Shown here: positions 1 to 7,575 of the stretch, piece by piece | How the letters are laid out: each line of letters opens with the position of its first letter | Position numbering within the stretch: position 1 is the first letter of the stretch | Assembly (NCBI GenBank): GCA_013416435.1 | Contig: JACCEN010000003.1 | Coordinates: 124,001 to 188,000 of the forward strand | Source of the DNA: Alcaligenaceae bacterium | GTDB taxonomy: Bacteria > Pseudomonadota > Gammaproteobacteria > Burkholderiales > Burkholderiaceae_B | Direction of reading: 5' to 3' | Length of the DNA: 64,000 nucleotides | Program-made: the position numbers and the translations under genes | The notes under the pieces: generated by a model | Told to the model about the DNA's origin: nothing | Databases searched by the model: none | The model's input: only the letters and a program-made list of their open reading frames with translations

Positions 1-1
1 G

Positions 2-517
2 CAGCAAGGACGTAGCGATCTGGCCCGGCTTTGCGACCATTATGCGGGCTCGTCCCAAAGCGGCCTCACGCGCAGCTTGCCGGGCCCGACCGGCGAAAGC
101 AATACATATCGCCTGTTGCCCAGGTCGCGCGTGCTTTGCCTGGCCGCCGGCGAAACGGATCTGTTGGCCCAGCTTGCGGCTGCGATCGCGATAGGCTCGG
201 CGGTGGTGTGGGAAGACAATCCGCTGAACCGCAGCATGTACGAAAGCCTGCCGGCCTCTGTGCGTGCTCGTATTGTCTTGGCCGCCGACTGTTCCGCGGA
301 CGACGTATCATTCGATGTCGTGCTGCATCATGGCGACGGCGATCAATTGCGCGCGGCCTGCCAGTGGATCGCGCAGCGCCGGGGGCCGATAGCGAGTGTC
401 ATCGGCTTGGCGCAGGGCGAGACCGACATACCGCCGGAGCGCCTGCTCGTCGAGCGCGCCGTCAGTGTGAACACGGCGGCGGCGGGCGGCAACGCAAGCC
501 TGATGACCATAGGATGA
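2..517 (+). CDS. putA: Bifunctional proline dehydrogenase/P5C dehydrogenase PutA, C-terminal end (partial)
   Basis: This frame is open from the window edge and ends at TGA 515-517, giving the last 171 residues of a protein that begins outside the window. It reads SLPGPTGESNTYRL early and LVERAVSVNTAAAGGNASLMTIG at the very end, which are hallmarks of the C-terminal end of long PutA proteins, where the P5C-dehydrogenase part and its dimerisation flap lie. PutA oxidises proline to glutamate at the membrane. The stop overlaps the start of the next gene (ATGA), so the two are probably translated together. Only the tail is visible, so catalytic residues cannot be checked. Confidence 0.88.
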   Translation, partial: QQGRSDLARLCDHYAGSSQSGLTRSLPGPTGESNTYRLLPRSRVLCLAAGETDLLAQLAAAIAIGSAVVWEDNPLNRSMYESLPASVRARIVLAADCSADDVSFDVVLHHGDGDQLRAACQWIAQRRGPIASVIGLAQGETDIPPERLLVERAVSVNTAAAGGNASLMTIG

Positions 518-1581
518 CCATCATGCAAGACAATCCCAACACGGTTCGTATTCCCTTGGCCGAACTGTCAGCATTGCTGGCACGCATCTTCGAACGCCAC
601 GGAACGTCGGCCCAGGTGGCCTCCATCTTGGCGGACAACGTTGCCTGCGCGCAGCGCGACGGCTCCCACAGCCATGGTGTTTTCCGCATACCGGGTTATC
701 TTTCCACCCTGGCAAGCGGCTGGGTGGACGGCAAGGCGGTTCCCGTCGTCAGCGACTCGGCACCGGGCTACATCAACGTCGATGCGCGCAATGGCTTCGC
801 GCAGCCGGCGCTCGCGGCCGCGCGCGAAGCGCTCGTCGCCAAGGCCAGGAACAACGGCATTGCGCTGCTGGCCATCCATGATTCCCATCACTTCGCGGCA
901 CTGTGGCCGGACGTGGAGCCATTCGCGCGAGAAGGCCTGGTGGCGCTCACCTTCGTCAACAGCATGGCTTGCGTCGTCCCCCACGGTGGCCGGCAGGCGC
1001 TGTTCGGCACCAACCCCATCGCCTTTGCCGCTCCGCGCGATAACGCCGATCCCCTGGTGTTCGATCTGGCCACCAGCGCGATCGCGCATGGCGACGTGCA
1101 GATTGCCGCCCGGGAAGGGCGGCGGTTGCCGCCGGGTTTTGGTGTCGACCGCTCGGGCGCGCCCACCCAGGATCCGGCTGCAATACTGGACGGCGGCGCA
1201 CTGCTGCCTTTCGGGGGCCACAAGGGTTCCGCCTTGTCGATGATGGTCGAGCTGCTTGCCGCGGCATTGACCGGCGGAAACTTTTCCTTCGACTTCACTT
1301 GGGCGGATCATCCCGGCGCGCAAACGCCTCGCACCGGGCAGCTGTTCATCGTCATCGATCCCTCCAGGGCGGCGGCAGGGAACTTTGCGCAGCGTGCTGA
1401 AAGACTGGTCCGGGCCATGCACGATGCCGGCCAGCCGCGGATGCCGGGAGACCGCCGTTACCAGGAGCGCAGGGAAGCCGAATCGCTGGGCGTGGCGGTC
1501 GACCATGAACAGCTCGCACGCCTGCGCGAACTGACAGGAAGTCACTTGGGGTCGGACCCCGTACGGGGTCCGACCCCCTAA
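514..1581 (+). CDS. dpkA: Ldh/malate-dehydrogenase family reductase, likely delta1-piperideine/pyrroline-2-carboxylate reductase
   Basis: A 355-residue protein of the NAD(P)H-dependent Ldh_2 family. HDSHHFAALWPDVEPFA, a FGTNPIAFAAPR segment and PFGGHKGSALSMMVELLA match the DpkA type, which reduces cyclic imino acids such as delta1-piperideine-2-carboxylate to pipecolate or delta1-pyrroline-2-carboxylate to proline. ATG 514 overlaps the putA stop; ATG 523 is an alternative. Coupling to putA fits a role in D-lysine, D-proline or hydroxyproline breakdown feeding proline. The last residues (about GSDPVRGPTP) and the stop codon are encoded by a palindromic repeat, so the natural C-terminus has been altered. 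The exact substrate is inferred. Confidence 0.75.
   Translation: MTIMQDNPNTVRIPLAELSALLARIFERHGTSAQVASILADNVACAQRDGSHSHGVFRIPGYLSTLASGWVDGKAVPVVSDSAPGYINVDARNGFAQPALAAAREALVAKARNNGIALLAIHDSHHFAALWPDVEPFAREGLVALTFVNSMACVVPHGGRQALFGTNPIAFAAPRDNADPLVFDLATSAIAHGDVQIAAREGRRLPPGFGVDRSGAPTQDPAAILDGGALLPFGGHKGSALSMMVELLAAALTGGNFSFDFTWADHPGAQTPRTGQLFIVIDPSRAAAGNFAQRAERLVRAMHDAGQPRMPGDRRYQERREAESLGVAVDHEQLARLRELTGSHLGSDPVRGPTP
1548..1577. repeat. Palindromic hairpin repeat, copy 1
   Basis: Arms GGGGTCGGACCCC and GGGGTCCGACCCC around loop GTAC. The A-to-G change in the left arm is matched by T-to-C in the right arm. It lies inside the 3' end of the dpkA-like gene and leads into its stop. Confidence 0.95.
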
Positions 1582-1591
1582 CCGCGGCCTC

Positions 1592-1622
1592 GGGGTCAGA
1601 CCCCCGCATGGGGTCTGACCCC
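1592..1622. repeat. Palindromic hairpin repeat, copy 2
   Basis: Arms GGGGTCAGACCCC and GGGGTCTGACCCC with a five-base loop CGCAT. It sits between the convergent dpkA-like gene and the GntP remnant, 14 bp after copy 1. Confidence 0.95.
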
Positions 1623-1627
1623 ATCCC

Positions 1628-2764
1628 TCAGAAGCTCCCGAACATCGTTCCCAGCGCGATCACGACGACCAAGGCGAGCATGGGTGCGCCCATCGTCACG
1701 GCTGCGATATTCAAATAGGATTGGCGATGAGTCAGCTTGCAGATCGCCAGCAAGGTGATGATGGCCCCGCAGTGCGGCAGGGTGTCGAATCCACCTGCGG
1801 CCAGCACGGCCACGCGGTGCATCAGTTCCGGGCTGATGCCGGCCTCCTGCGCCATGCGCAGATAGTCGGCGCCCAGCGTCTGCAACGCAATGCTCAGGCC
1901 GCCAGAAGACGAGCCCGTGATGCCGGCCAGCACGTTCATGGCGATGGCCTCGGAAATCAAAGGATTGCCGGGCGTGACGTTCAGCACGGCGTCGCGGATG
2001 ATGGTGAAGCCCGCCAGGCCGGCGATGACGGCGCCGTATCCTACCTCGGACGCGGTATTGAAGAGCGGCAGCATGAAGCCGAATACGCCCTTGTTGACGC
2101 TGGCGCGCAAGTCGGTCCAATGCCCCAGGCGCGACAGGATCAAGGTGGTGCAGGCGATTGCCAGGGCAATGATCAACGCCCATAGCCCGGTGATCTTTGA
2201 CGGTTCCAGTTCCGGGAAATGCTTGAGAACCTGGCTCGTGTCCATGCCGGGAAACACGACATACGTGAAAAGCGCATTGATACCTATCACCAATACGAGC
2301 GGCAGCAGCGCCAATGGCAGCGGCATGACGGACAAGGCTCCTTCCTGGCCCGCGTCGGCCGCGGAGGCGTCGCTGTCGTCTTCGTGCGTGCCGTAGCCTT
2401 CGCCGACGGCATGGGCGTGCGCAGCTCTGCCGCGCAGCCACCACAGCCCCCCAAGAAACATGATGGCGCCCGCAATCAGTCCCAGTCCTGGGGCCGCGAA
2501 GACATTGGTGCCATAGTAGGGAATCGGAATCGCATTCTGTATGGCAGGTGTGCCGGGCAGCGCGGTCATGGTGAAGGTGAACGAGCCGAGGGCGATCGTT
2601 GCGGGGATCAGCCGTTTTGGAATGTCCGCGCTGCGGAAGAGATCCTTGGCGATCGGATAGATGGCAAATGCCACGACGAAGAGCGACACGCCTCCGTAGG
2701 TCAAGATGCCGCAAGCCAGCACGACGGTGACAATAGCGTGCCGGTCGCCGAGCTTTTCGACGAT
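1628..2764 (-). pseudogene. GntP-family permease, N-terminally truncated
   Basis: The minus-strand frame encodes the C-terminal three quarters of a GntP-type gluconate/organic-acid permease: ACGILTYGGVSLFVVAFAIYPIA, then DIPKRLIPATIALGSFTFTMTALPGTPAIQNAIP, then several hydrophobic segments to LALVVVIALGTMFGSF. Family members are about 440-460 residues; only about 378 are left. Homology (IVEKLGDRHAIVTVV) continues upstream of the first possible start (GTG 2722) to codon 2764, where an in-frame TGA (2765-2767) blocks it. Beyond that the frame is hydrophilic and not permease-like. About 60-80 residues, including the first membrane helices, are missing, and a repeat cluster starts 60 bp away. It is probably not functional. 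Confidence 0.75.
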
Positions 2765-2825
2765 TCAGCGGGAATCGTATGGGAATTCCTTTGACGAATG
2801 GGAAGCCGGCAGTTTATCAGGCGGT

Positions 2826-2855
2826 GGGGTCAGACCCCGTACGGGGTCTGACCCC
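2826..2855. repeat. Palindromic hairpin repeat, copy 3
   Basis: A perfect consensus copy with GTAC loop, the first of three in a row upstream of the truncated permease. Confidence 0.95.
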
Positions 2856-2874
2856 ACCCTCCCACCCACTGACC

Positions 2875-2902
2875 GGGGTCGGACCCGATTGGGGTCTGAC
2901 CC
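2875..2902. repeat. Palindromic hairpin repeat, copy 4 (degenerate)
   Basis: Arms GGGGTCGGACCC and GGGGTCTGACCC around GATT. The outer base pairs are lost, and one arm change is not compensated. Confidence 0.8.
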
Positions 2903-2913
2903 TCCTTTCGTCC

Positions 2914-2938
2914 GGGGTCCGACCCTGCAGGGGCGGAC
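2914..2938. repeat. Palindromic hairpin repeat, copy 5 (decayed)
   Basis: GGGGTCCGACCC and GGGGCGGACC around TGCA. It is shortened and imperfect, apparently an older copy. Confidence 0.65.
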
Positions 2939-2973
2939 CTCCAGGAAATTGGCATTTCGACATCAGATCAAAA

Positions 2974-3000
2974 CGAAATTAACAATAAAATTACAGAAAT
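2974..3000 (+). promoter_or_regulatory. Candidate operator, island motif site 1
   Basis: Half-site CGAAATT at 2974-2980 and a weaker second half CAGAAAT starting 20 bp later. This is one of seven related sites in the promoter regions of the 3-24 kb island. The AT-rich stretch 2940-3142 that contains it holds no gene. Confidence 0.45.
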
Positions 3001-3068
3001 AGTTGGTGTGTTATTAATATTAAGCAAGTAAATAGCTGTTAATCCTATTAAAACTCAATAAATTAAAT

Positions 3069-3108
3069 TGAAATAACTATTGACTTAATGAACTACTCTG
3101 TCTATTCT
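3069..3108 (+). promoter_or_regulatory. Sigma70-like promoter of the Bug/CoA-transferase operon with overlapping operator
   Basis: TTGACT (3080-3085), a 17-bp spacer and TATTCT (3103-3108), about 35 bp before the ATG at 3143. An imperfect copy of the island motif (TGAAATA at 3069, TGAACT near 3089) spans the -35 box, as expected for a regulator acting at the polymerase site. Confidence 0.55.
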
Positions 3109-3142
3109 TCGCTGTATCAACATAACTCATACAGGAGAAGAC

Positions 3143-4144
3143 ATGACGATCGGCAGGTTGCTTCGTAAAGCGCAAAGGTTGATAACGGCAGTTTCAGCTG
3201 CGGCCCTTGGCATATCCTGCTTGCCCCAGGTTGCCGCCGCGTCGGCTGCCTATCCAGACAAGCCCATACGCCTCATCGTGCCCTATGCCACGGGCGGCGC
3301 TACCGACGTCACGGCACGCGTGCTTGCCAACGAAATGTCGGCCAGACTGGGCCAGCAGGTCGTGGTCGAGAACAAGCCCGGCGTGGCGGGCGCCATTGGC
3401 GCCGCATATGTGGCCAGCCAGCCCGCGGATGGGTATACCCTGCTGTTCGGAGGCGCCGGCAACGTGACACTGCGCCCCTTGATGGATCCCAATCTTTCCT
3501 ACAAGCCCGAGCGCGATCTGGCGACGGTCAATCATGTCGTGACTTATGATCATCTGCTGGTCGTGCGTTCCGACCTGGGAGTCAACTCGGTCGCCGAGCT
3601 GGTGCAAATGGCGAAGGCGAATCCGGGCAAAATGAGCTTCGGCTCCTCCGGCAGCGGCGGGCCTCAGCATTTGGCCATGGAGCTCTTCAAGCAAATGGCG
3701 GGAGTGGACATCCTGCATATTCCATACAAAGGGGAGGCTCCTGCCGCGACAGACCTGGCGGGCGGGCGGATAGACATGAGCATCAGCTCGGCCACTGCAG
3801 TCGCCTCTCATATTGCCGCTGGACGAATCAAGGCGCTGGCAACGACCAACCAATATCGTTCGCCCGCATTTCCGGATCTTCCCACCGTATCGGAAGCAGG
3901 CGTCAAGGGATACGAAGTCGACATCTATGGCGGCGTGATGGCCCCCGCGGGCACGCCACCCGCGATTATCGACAAGCTAAACAAAGCCATTGTTGAAATT
4001 GTCACTTCGCCCGAAATCCAGCAGAAGTTTCACGATGCCAAGCTGATCCCCGTAGGACGAGGCCCAGCGGAGTTCGCCGACTTTCTCGCCAAGGAACGGG
4101 AAAAGTGGGGGCCGGTCATAAAAAGCTCCGGTGCGCAACTGTAG
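3143..4144 (+). CDS. Bug-family (TctC) tripartite tricarboxylate transporter substrate-binding protein
   Basis: A 333-residue periplasmic binding protein. The N-terminus has a signal peptide ending near PQVAAASA, followed by the family start YPDKPIRLIVPYATGGATDVTARVLA and later QPADGYTLLFG and ILHIPYKGEAPAATDLAGG. Bug proteins bind small carboxylates and deliver them to TctAB membrane partners, which are not in this window. AGGAGA at 3133-3138 places the start at 3143. It is followed after 25 bp by a CoA-transferase, so the bound acid is probably activated directly by CoA transfer. The ligand is unknown. Confidence 0.9.
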   Translation: MTIGRLLRKAQRLITAVSAAALGISCLPQVAAASAAYPDKPIRLIVPYATGGATDVTARVLANEMSARLGQQVVVENKPGVAGAIGAAYVASQPADGYTLLFGGAGNVTLRPLMDPNLSYKPERDLATVNHVVTYDHLLVVRSDLGVNSVAELVQMAKANPGKMSFGSSGSGGPQHLAMELFKQMAGVDILHIPYKGEAPAATDLAGGRIDMSISSATAVASHIAAGRIKALATTNQYRSPAFPDLPTVSEAGVKGYEVDIYGGVMAPAGTPPAIIDKLNKAIVEIVTSPEIQQKFHDAKLIPVGRGPAEFADFLAKEREKWGPVIKSSGAQL

Positions 4145-4169
4145 CGCCAAGTCTTTAGCAGGTAGAGCG

Positions 4170-5312
4170 ATGGAAACGCAGGGTGCTTCGGCATGCGGAC
4201 CCTTGACGGGAATTCGGGTGGTGGACATGACCACCGTGGGAATGGGGCCCTATGCCACCCAGATTCTCGGCGATATGGGCGCAGAGGTCATCAAGATAGA
4301 GTCGCCGGGGGGTGATGTCCTGCGTTATACGGAACCGGTGCGCAATGCGGGAATGAGCGCCTGCTTTCTCAACCTGAATCGAAACAAGAGCTTCCTGGTT
4401 CTGGATATCAGGCGCGACGAAGATCTGGTTCGCCTTAAGTCCCTTATCGCTGACGCCGACGTATTTGTGTCCAACGTCCGGCCGGCATCGTTGCGTCGGC
4501 ACGGGCTGGATTACGAGTCCTTGCGACCCGGCAACCCTCGGCTCATCTATTGCGGCGCATATGGCTATTCCGAATCGGGACCCTATGCAGGCTTGCCCGC
4601 GTTCGACGACATCATACAAGCCAAGAGCGGCATGGCGCATTTCCAGGGAGCGAACGACGATCAAGGCCCCCGGTACGTCAATACGATCCTGGTCGATAAA
4701 GTCGTGGGCCTGACGGCGGCATATGCGATTCCGATGGCTTTGTACGAAAGAGAGCGTTCCGGGCTTGGCCAGGCCATCGAGGTTCCGATGTTCGAGACCA
4801 TGGTTTCCTTTCTTGCGGTCGAGCATCTGGCGGGCAAGACATTCGTATCGGGCGACGGCTCGTCCGGATACCCTCGGGTCATGTCCCCGCACCGGAAGCC
4901 TTATGCGACGAAGGACGGGCATATCGCCCTGATGCCATATACCACCGAGCAGTGGATGCGTTTCTTCATCGTTGCCGGGCGGCGGGACTTGGCGCAAGAG
5001 TCAAAGTACGTGGACGCCGCGGCGCGGAACGCGAATATCGACGAGCTTTACGCCGTGGTGGCCGGCATCCTTGGCGGCAAGTCAACGGCCGAGTGGCTCG
5101 ATTTGCTGGCCGGGGCCGATATCCCGCATAGCGAGGTGTTGGCATTCGATGCGCTGCTGGACGATCCCCACATACAGGCTACCGGCACACTGTTCGAATA
5201 CGATCATCCAACGCAAGGGCGCCTGCGCGCCGCGGGCATTCCTACGCGGTTTTCCAGGACTCCGGGCGGAATCCGGTCATGGGCGAGCGAATTGCCCAAG
5301 CACGAGGGTTGA
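4170..5312 (+). CDS. CaiB/BaiF (class III) CoA-transferase
   Basis: A 380-residue protein with the family opening GPLTGIRVVDMTTVGMGPYATQILGDMGAEVIKIESPGGD and the expected catalytic aspartate in NTILVDKVVGLTAA. It would move CoA from an acyl-CoA donor to a carboxylic acid in the cytoplasm. An upstream start at 4131 would overlap the Bug gene; ATG 4170 lines up with the family start and is preferred. It is shorter at the N-terminal linker and differs clearly from the second CoA-transferase at 7576-8796, so the two probably act on different acids of one pathway. A hairpin repeat follows its stop by 5 bp. Confidence 0.88.
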   Translation: METQGASACGPLTGIRVVDMTTVGMGPYATQILGDMGAEVIKIESPGGDVLRYTEPVRNAGMSACFLNLNRNKSFLVLDIRRDEDLVRLKSLIADADVFVSNVRPASLRRHGLDYESLRPGNPRLIYCGAYGYSESGPYAGLPAFDDIIQAKSGMAHFQGANDDQGPRYVNTILVDKVVGLTAAYAIPMALYERERSGLGQAIEVPMFETMVSFLAVEHLAGKTFVSGDGSSGYPRVMSPHRKPYATKDGHIALMPYTTEQWMRFFIVAGRRDLAQESKYVDAAARNANIDELYAVVAGILGGKSTAEWLDLLAGADIPHSEVLAFDALLDDPHIQATGTLFEYDHPTQGRLRAAGIPTRFSRTPGGIRSWASELPKHEG

Positions 5313-5317
5313 GTCGA

Positions 5318-5347
5318 GGGGTCAGACCCCGTACGGGGTCTGACCCC
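5318..5347. repeat. Palindromic hairpin repeat, copy 6
   Basis: A perfect consensus copy with GTAC loop, 5 bp after the CoA-transferase stop, between convergent operons. Confidence 0.95.
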
Positions 5348-5360
5348 AGAGTCCGGGCAC

Positions 5361-5387
5361 GGGGTCTGGCCCCGGCAATCTGACCCC
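5361..5387. repeat. Palindromic hairpin repeat, copy 7 (decayed)
   Basis: GGGGTCTGGCCCC followed by a shortened, mismatched arm ending TCTGACCCC. An eroded neighbour of copy 6. Confidence 0.6.
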
Positions 5388-5407
5388 GCGCGACTTCGCC
5401 TGGCGCG

Positions 5408-6214
5408 TCAGGCCGACTTGTTCTGAAGGCGTTGGATCAAGCGGTTGACGGCTACAATATGTTCTTCCGATGTGTGGGCGATGGCCTGCAGCGCAGCGGC
5501 CATGTCCAGGTGATCGGGAAGGCTGGTGTGTTCCGCGCTGCGTAGCAGTTGTTTGGCCATGCGTATGGTGTTCCTTGGGTGGCTGGCAATTCTTTCTGCG
5601 AGCGCCAGCGCGCTTTCCAGCAGTTGTCCGGGTTCTGCAAGCTGAGTCACCAGCCCGCATCGCAAGGCTTCGGTGGCGTCGATGGGACTGGCGGTGAAGG
5701 TCATGGCCATTGCGGTGGATCGTCCGACCAGACGTGGAAGAATCCATGAGCCGCCGTCTCCGGATATGATGCCGAGTTCCGCAAAGCTGACACAGAAGGT
5801 CGCATCGGGGGACGCAATGCGGATGTCGCACATGCAGGCGAGATCGCATCCGGCGCCGTAGGCAGGCCCGTTGACTGCCGCGATGGTGGGGATATCGACG
5901 TCGTTCAGCGCAAGAGGCACCTGATGGATGGTTTCCTTGTAGCGCATGCGGATGTCTTGGGGTGTTCCCGCCGAGAACCCTTCCCGGTTCGCCATCTTGT
6001 GCAAATCGCCGCCCGCGCAAAATGCCTTCCCTTTCCCGGTGATGATCAAGGCGCGCGCGGTAGGATCAAGATTGGCTTGCCGGATCTTGTCGGCAAGCTC
6101 GAGGAATTGGCCTTCGGTCGACAGCCGGTTCAGTTCTTCCGGCCTGTTCAGCCAAAGGATGATCGTGTCCCCGCGCCTCTCGGTTTGCACCAGGCCGCCC
6201 GCATCTTTCGTCAT
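5408..6214 (-). CDS. Enoyl-CoA hydratase/isomerase (crotonase) family protein
   Basis: A 268-residue crotonase. It shows the oxyanion-hole segments GKAFCAGGDLHKM and NGPAYGAGCDLACMCDIRIA. The first glutamate of classical hydratases (GGCELA) is replaced by Asp, while GIISGDGGSWILPRLVG carries the Asp typical of PaaG-like isomerases, so an isomerase or unusual hydratase is as likely as a plain hydratase. The open frame extends further upstream, but ATG 6214 overlaps the stop of the previous gene and has GGAG 6 nt before it. It is the last gene of a four-gene minus-strand operon starting at 8796. Confidence 0.85.
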   Translation of the reverse strand: MTKDAGGLVQTERRGDTIILWLNRPEELNRLSTEGQFLELADKIRQANLDPTARALIITGKGKAFCAGGDLHKMANREGFSAGTPQDIRMRYKETIHQVPLALNDVDIPTIAAVNGPAYGAGCDLACMCDIRIASPDATFCVSFAELGIISGDGGSWILPRLVGRSTAMAMTFTASPIDATEALRCGLVTQLAEPGQLLESALALAERIASHPRNTIRMAKQLLRSAEHTSLPDHLDMAAALQAIAHTSEEHIVAVNRLIQRLQNKSA

Positions 6215-7017
6215 GTGCCGCTCCATCGGGGGGCGCGCTTTTCCGCAAAGGCGCGCGGGCCTTCGATCGCATCCTGGCTGTGATAGACGCGTTCGTGTAT
6301 GCGTTTGGCCGCCTCGAAGCCTTCTTTGCAGCCCAGGTCCATGGCGGCGCCTATGCTTTGCTTTGCCGCCCATACGGTCAGCGGGGCATTGTCGCGTATG
6401 CTTTTGGCGAGCTTTCGGGCGCGCTCGCGTACGGCGTCGGGCGTGGCTTCAACATGGTTGATGAAGCCAAACTCATGGAATCGTTCGATGGGCTGCAGTT
6501 CGGCGGACATCATGAGCTCCATCAAGAACGGTTGGGGGAGCATCCACAGCATGGGCACCGCCCAGGGCGCGCCCCTGCCCACCTTTGCTTCGGATATGCC
6601 GCCCAGCGTGCCCGCGGTGCCGATGCGCAAGTCGCAGTTGGCCGCCAGCACCATGCCGCCCGCCGTGAAATGCCCGGTCATGGCTGCAATGATCGGTTTT
6701 TCGACGGCGCGCATGCGCTGATGGAAAGGATCGCGGAACAGGTCCAGGATATCTACATTGGATTCGGCCTTGACTCTCGACGCTTCCTTGAGGTCCATGC
6801 CGGCGCAAAACGTGCCGCAATCCGAAGAGGTCAGGATCGCCACCCGTATGCTGGGATCTGAATCGACCTGTTCCCAGAGATCGAGCAGGCGGTTGCCGAC
6901 TTCTATGGACAGCGCATTGCGCTGTTTGGGACGGTTGATGGTAATGGTCGCAATGCCGTCGTCGACATCGAAAAGTACCGCATCGGTCTGGACCATGGAT
7001 TTTGCTCCGATTGACAT
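6211..7017 (-). CDS. Enoyl-CoA hydratase/isomerase (crotonase) family protein
   Basis: A 268-residue crotonase with NRPKQRNALSIEV, DCGTFCAGMDLKEA and GHFTAGGMVLAANCDLRIGTAGTLGGISEAKVGRG. It keeps the two oxyanion loops and has a Glu in ISEAKVG near the second catalytic glutamate position. It would hydrate or otherwise convert an enoyl-CoA. Its stop overlaps the start of the next crotonase, and a MaoC-like gene ends 18 bp upstream. It is not a close copy of the neighbouring crotonase, so successive steps rather than a recent duplication are likely. Confidence 0.87.
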   Translation of the reverse strand: MSIGAKSMVQTDAVLFDVDDGIATITINRPKQRNALSIEVGNRLLDLWEQVDSDPSIRVAILTSSDCGTFCAGMDLKEASRVKAESNVDILDLFRDPFHQRMRAVEKPIIAAMTGHFTAGGMVLAANCDLRIGTAGTLGGISEAKVGRGAPWAVPMLWMLPQPFLMELMMSAELQPIERFHEFGFINHVEATPDAVRERARKLAKSIRDNAPLTVWAAKQSIGAAMDLGCKEGFEAAKRIHERVYHSQDAIEGPRAFAEKRAPRWSGT

Positions 7018-7035
7018 CTTTCTTCCGGCGAGGCT

Positions 7036-7533
7036 TTACTGTTGCGGACGGCTCTTGACCATGCGCAGCGGGTTGTAGCTTGCTACGATTTCGCCCCGCT
7101 GGTTGACGACCTTGTTGGCAGTGCGCATGAGGCCCCGGCCGGCTTTGCTGGTTGCGCGCGCTTCCACGACCTCGCATTCCACGTGGATGGTGTCGCCTGC
7201 CGTGGTGGGGCGATGAATCTTTAGATCGGCCTCGAGGAAAGCCATGCCCGTGCGTTGCATGGTGCTTTGCATCAGCAGGCCTTCCGCGATGCAAAACACG
7301 AGCGAACCGGGGGCGGGGCGAGAGCCGATCACCGACACCTCGGAAATGTATTCCACGTTCGTGAACATTTCTTCGACCATCCCGGTTGCGCCCACGAACA
7401 TGGTGATGTCGGCCTCTGTTATGGTGCGTCCCAGTGTGCGGAAACGATAGCCGACTTCGACGTCGTCCCAGTAAAGGCCGATGCCGTAGATGTCCAGGCC
7501 GTTCTTGTCTTTTGAGATGGGCAGGTGTTTCAT
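7036..7533 (-). CDS. MaoC-like hot-dog fold protein lacking the hydratase dyad
   Basis: 165 residues with the MaoC layout: LGRTITEADITMFVGATGMVEEMFTNVEY, then GSRPAPGSLVFCIAEGL and HRPTTAGDTIHVECEVVEARATSKAGRG. Active (R)-hydratases carry Asp and His in a GDxNPxH motif; here the matching segment is GMVEEMF, so both are absent. The fold is clear but catalysis as a hydratase is doubtful; thioesterase or accessory roles are possible. It lies between a CoA-transferase and two crotonases in the same operon. Confidence 0.8.
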   Translation of the reverse strand: MKHLPISKDKNGLDIYGIGLYWDDVEVGYRFRTLGRTITEADITMFVGATGMVEEMFTNVEYISEVSVIGSRPAPGSLVFCIAEGLLMQSTMQRTGMAFLEADLKIHRPTTAGDTIHVECEVVEARATSKAGRGLMRTANKVVNQRGEIVASYNPLRMVKSRPQQ

Positions 7534-7575
7534 GTCGATGTCTCTTTCTGTTGATGTGTGCTATGTGTGATGTGC

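Noticed and set aside
31-513. Upstream extension of the dpkA-like frame to position 31
   Set aside because: It overlaps the putA coding frame, is Arg-rich and lacks homology; ATG 514 coupled to the putA stop explains the gene.
1548-1622. Hairpin repeats as standard rho-independent terminators
   Set aside because: No T-tract follows any copy on either strand, and several lie upstream of genes or within coding ends; transcription effects remain possible but the classical signal is absent.
2940-3142. Small coding sequence in the AT-rich gap before the first Bug gene
   Set aside because: Only short frames running out of the repeats are open; composition and promoter elements indicate control DNA.
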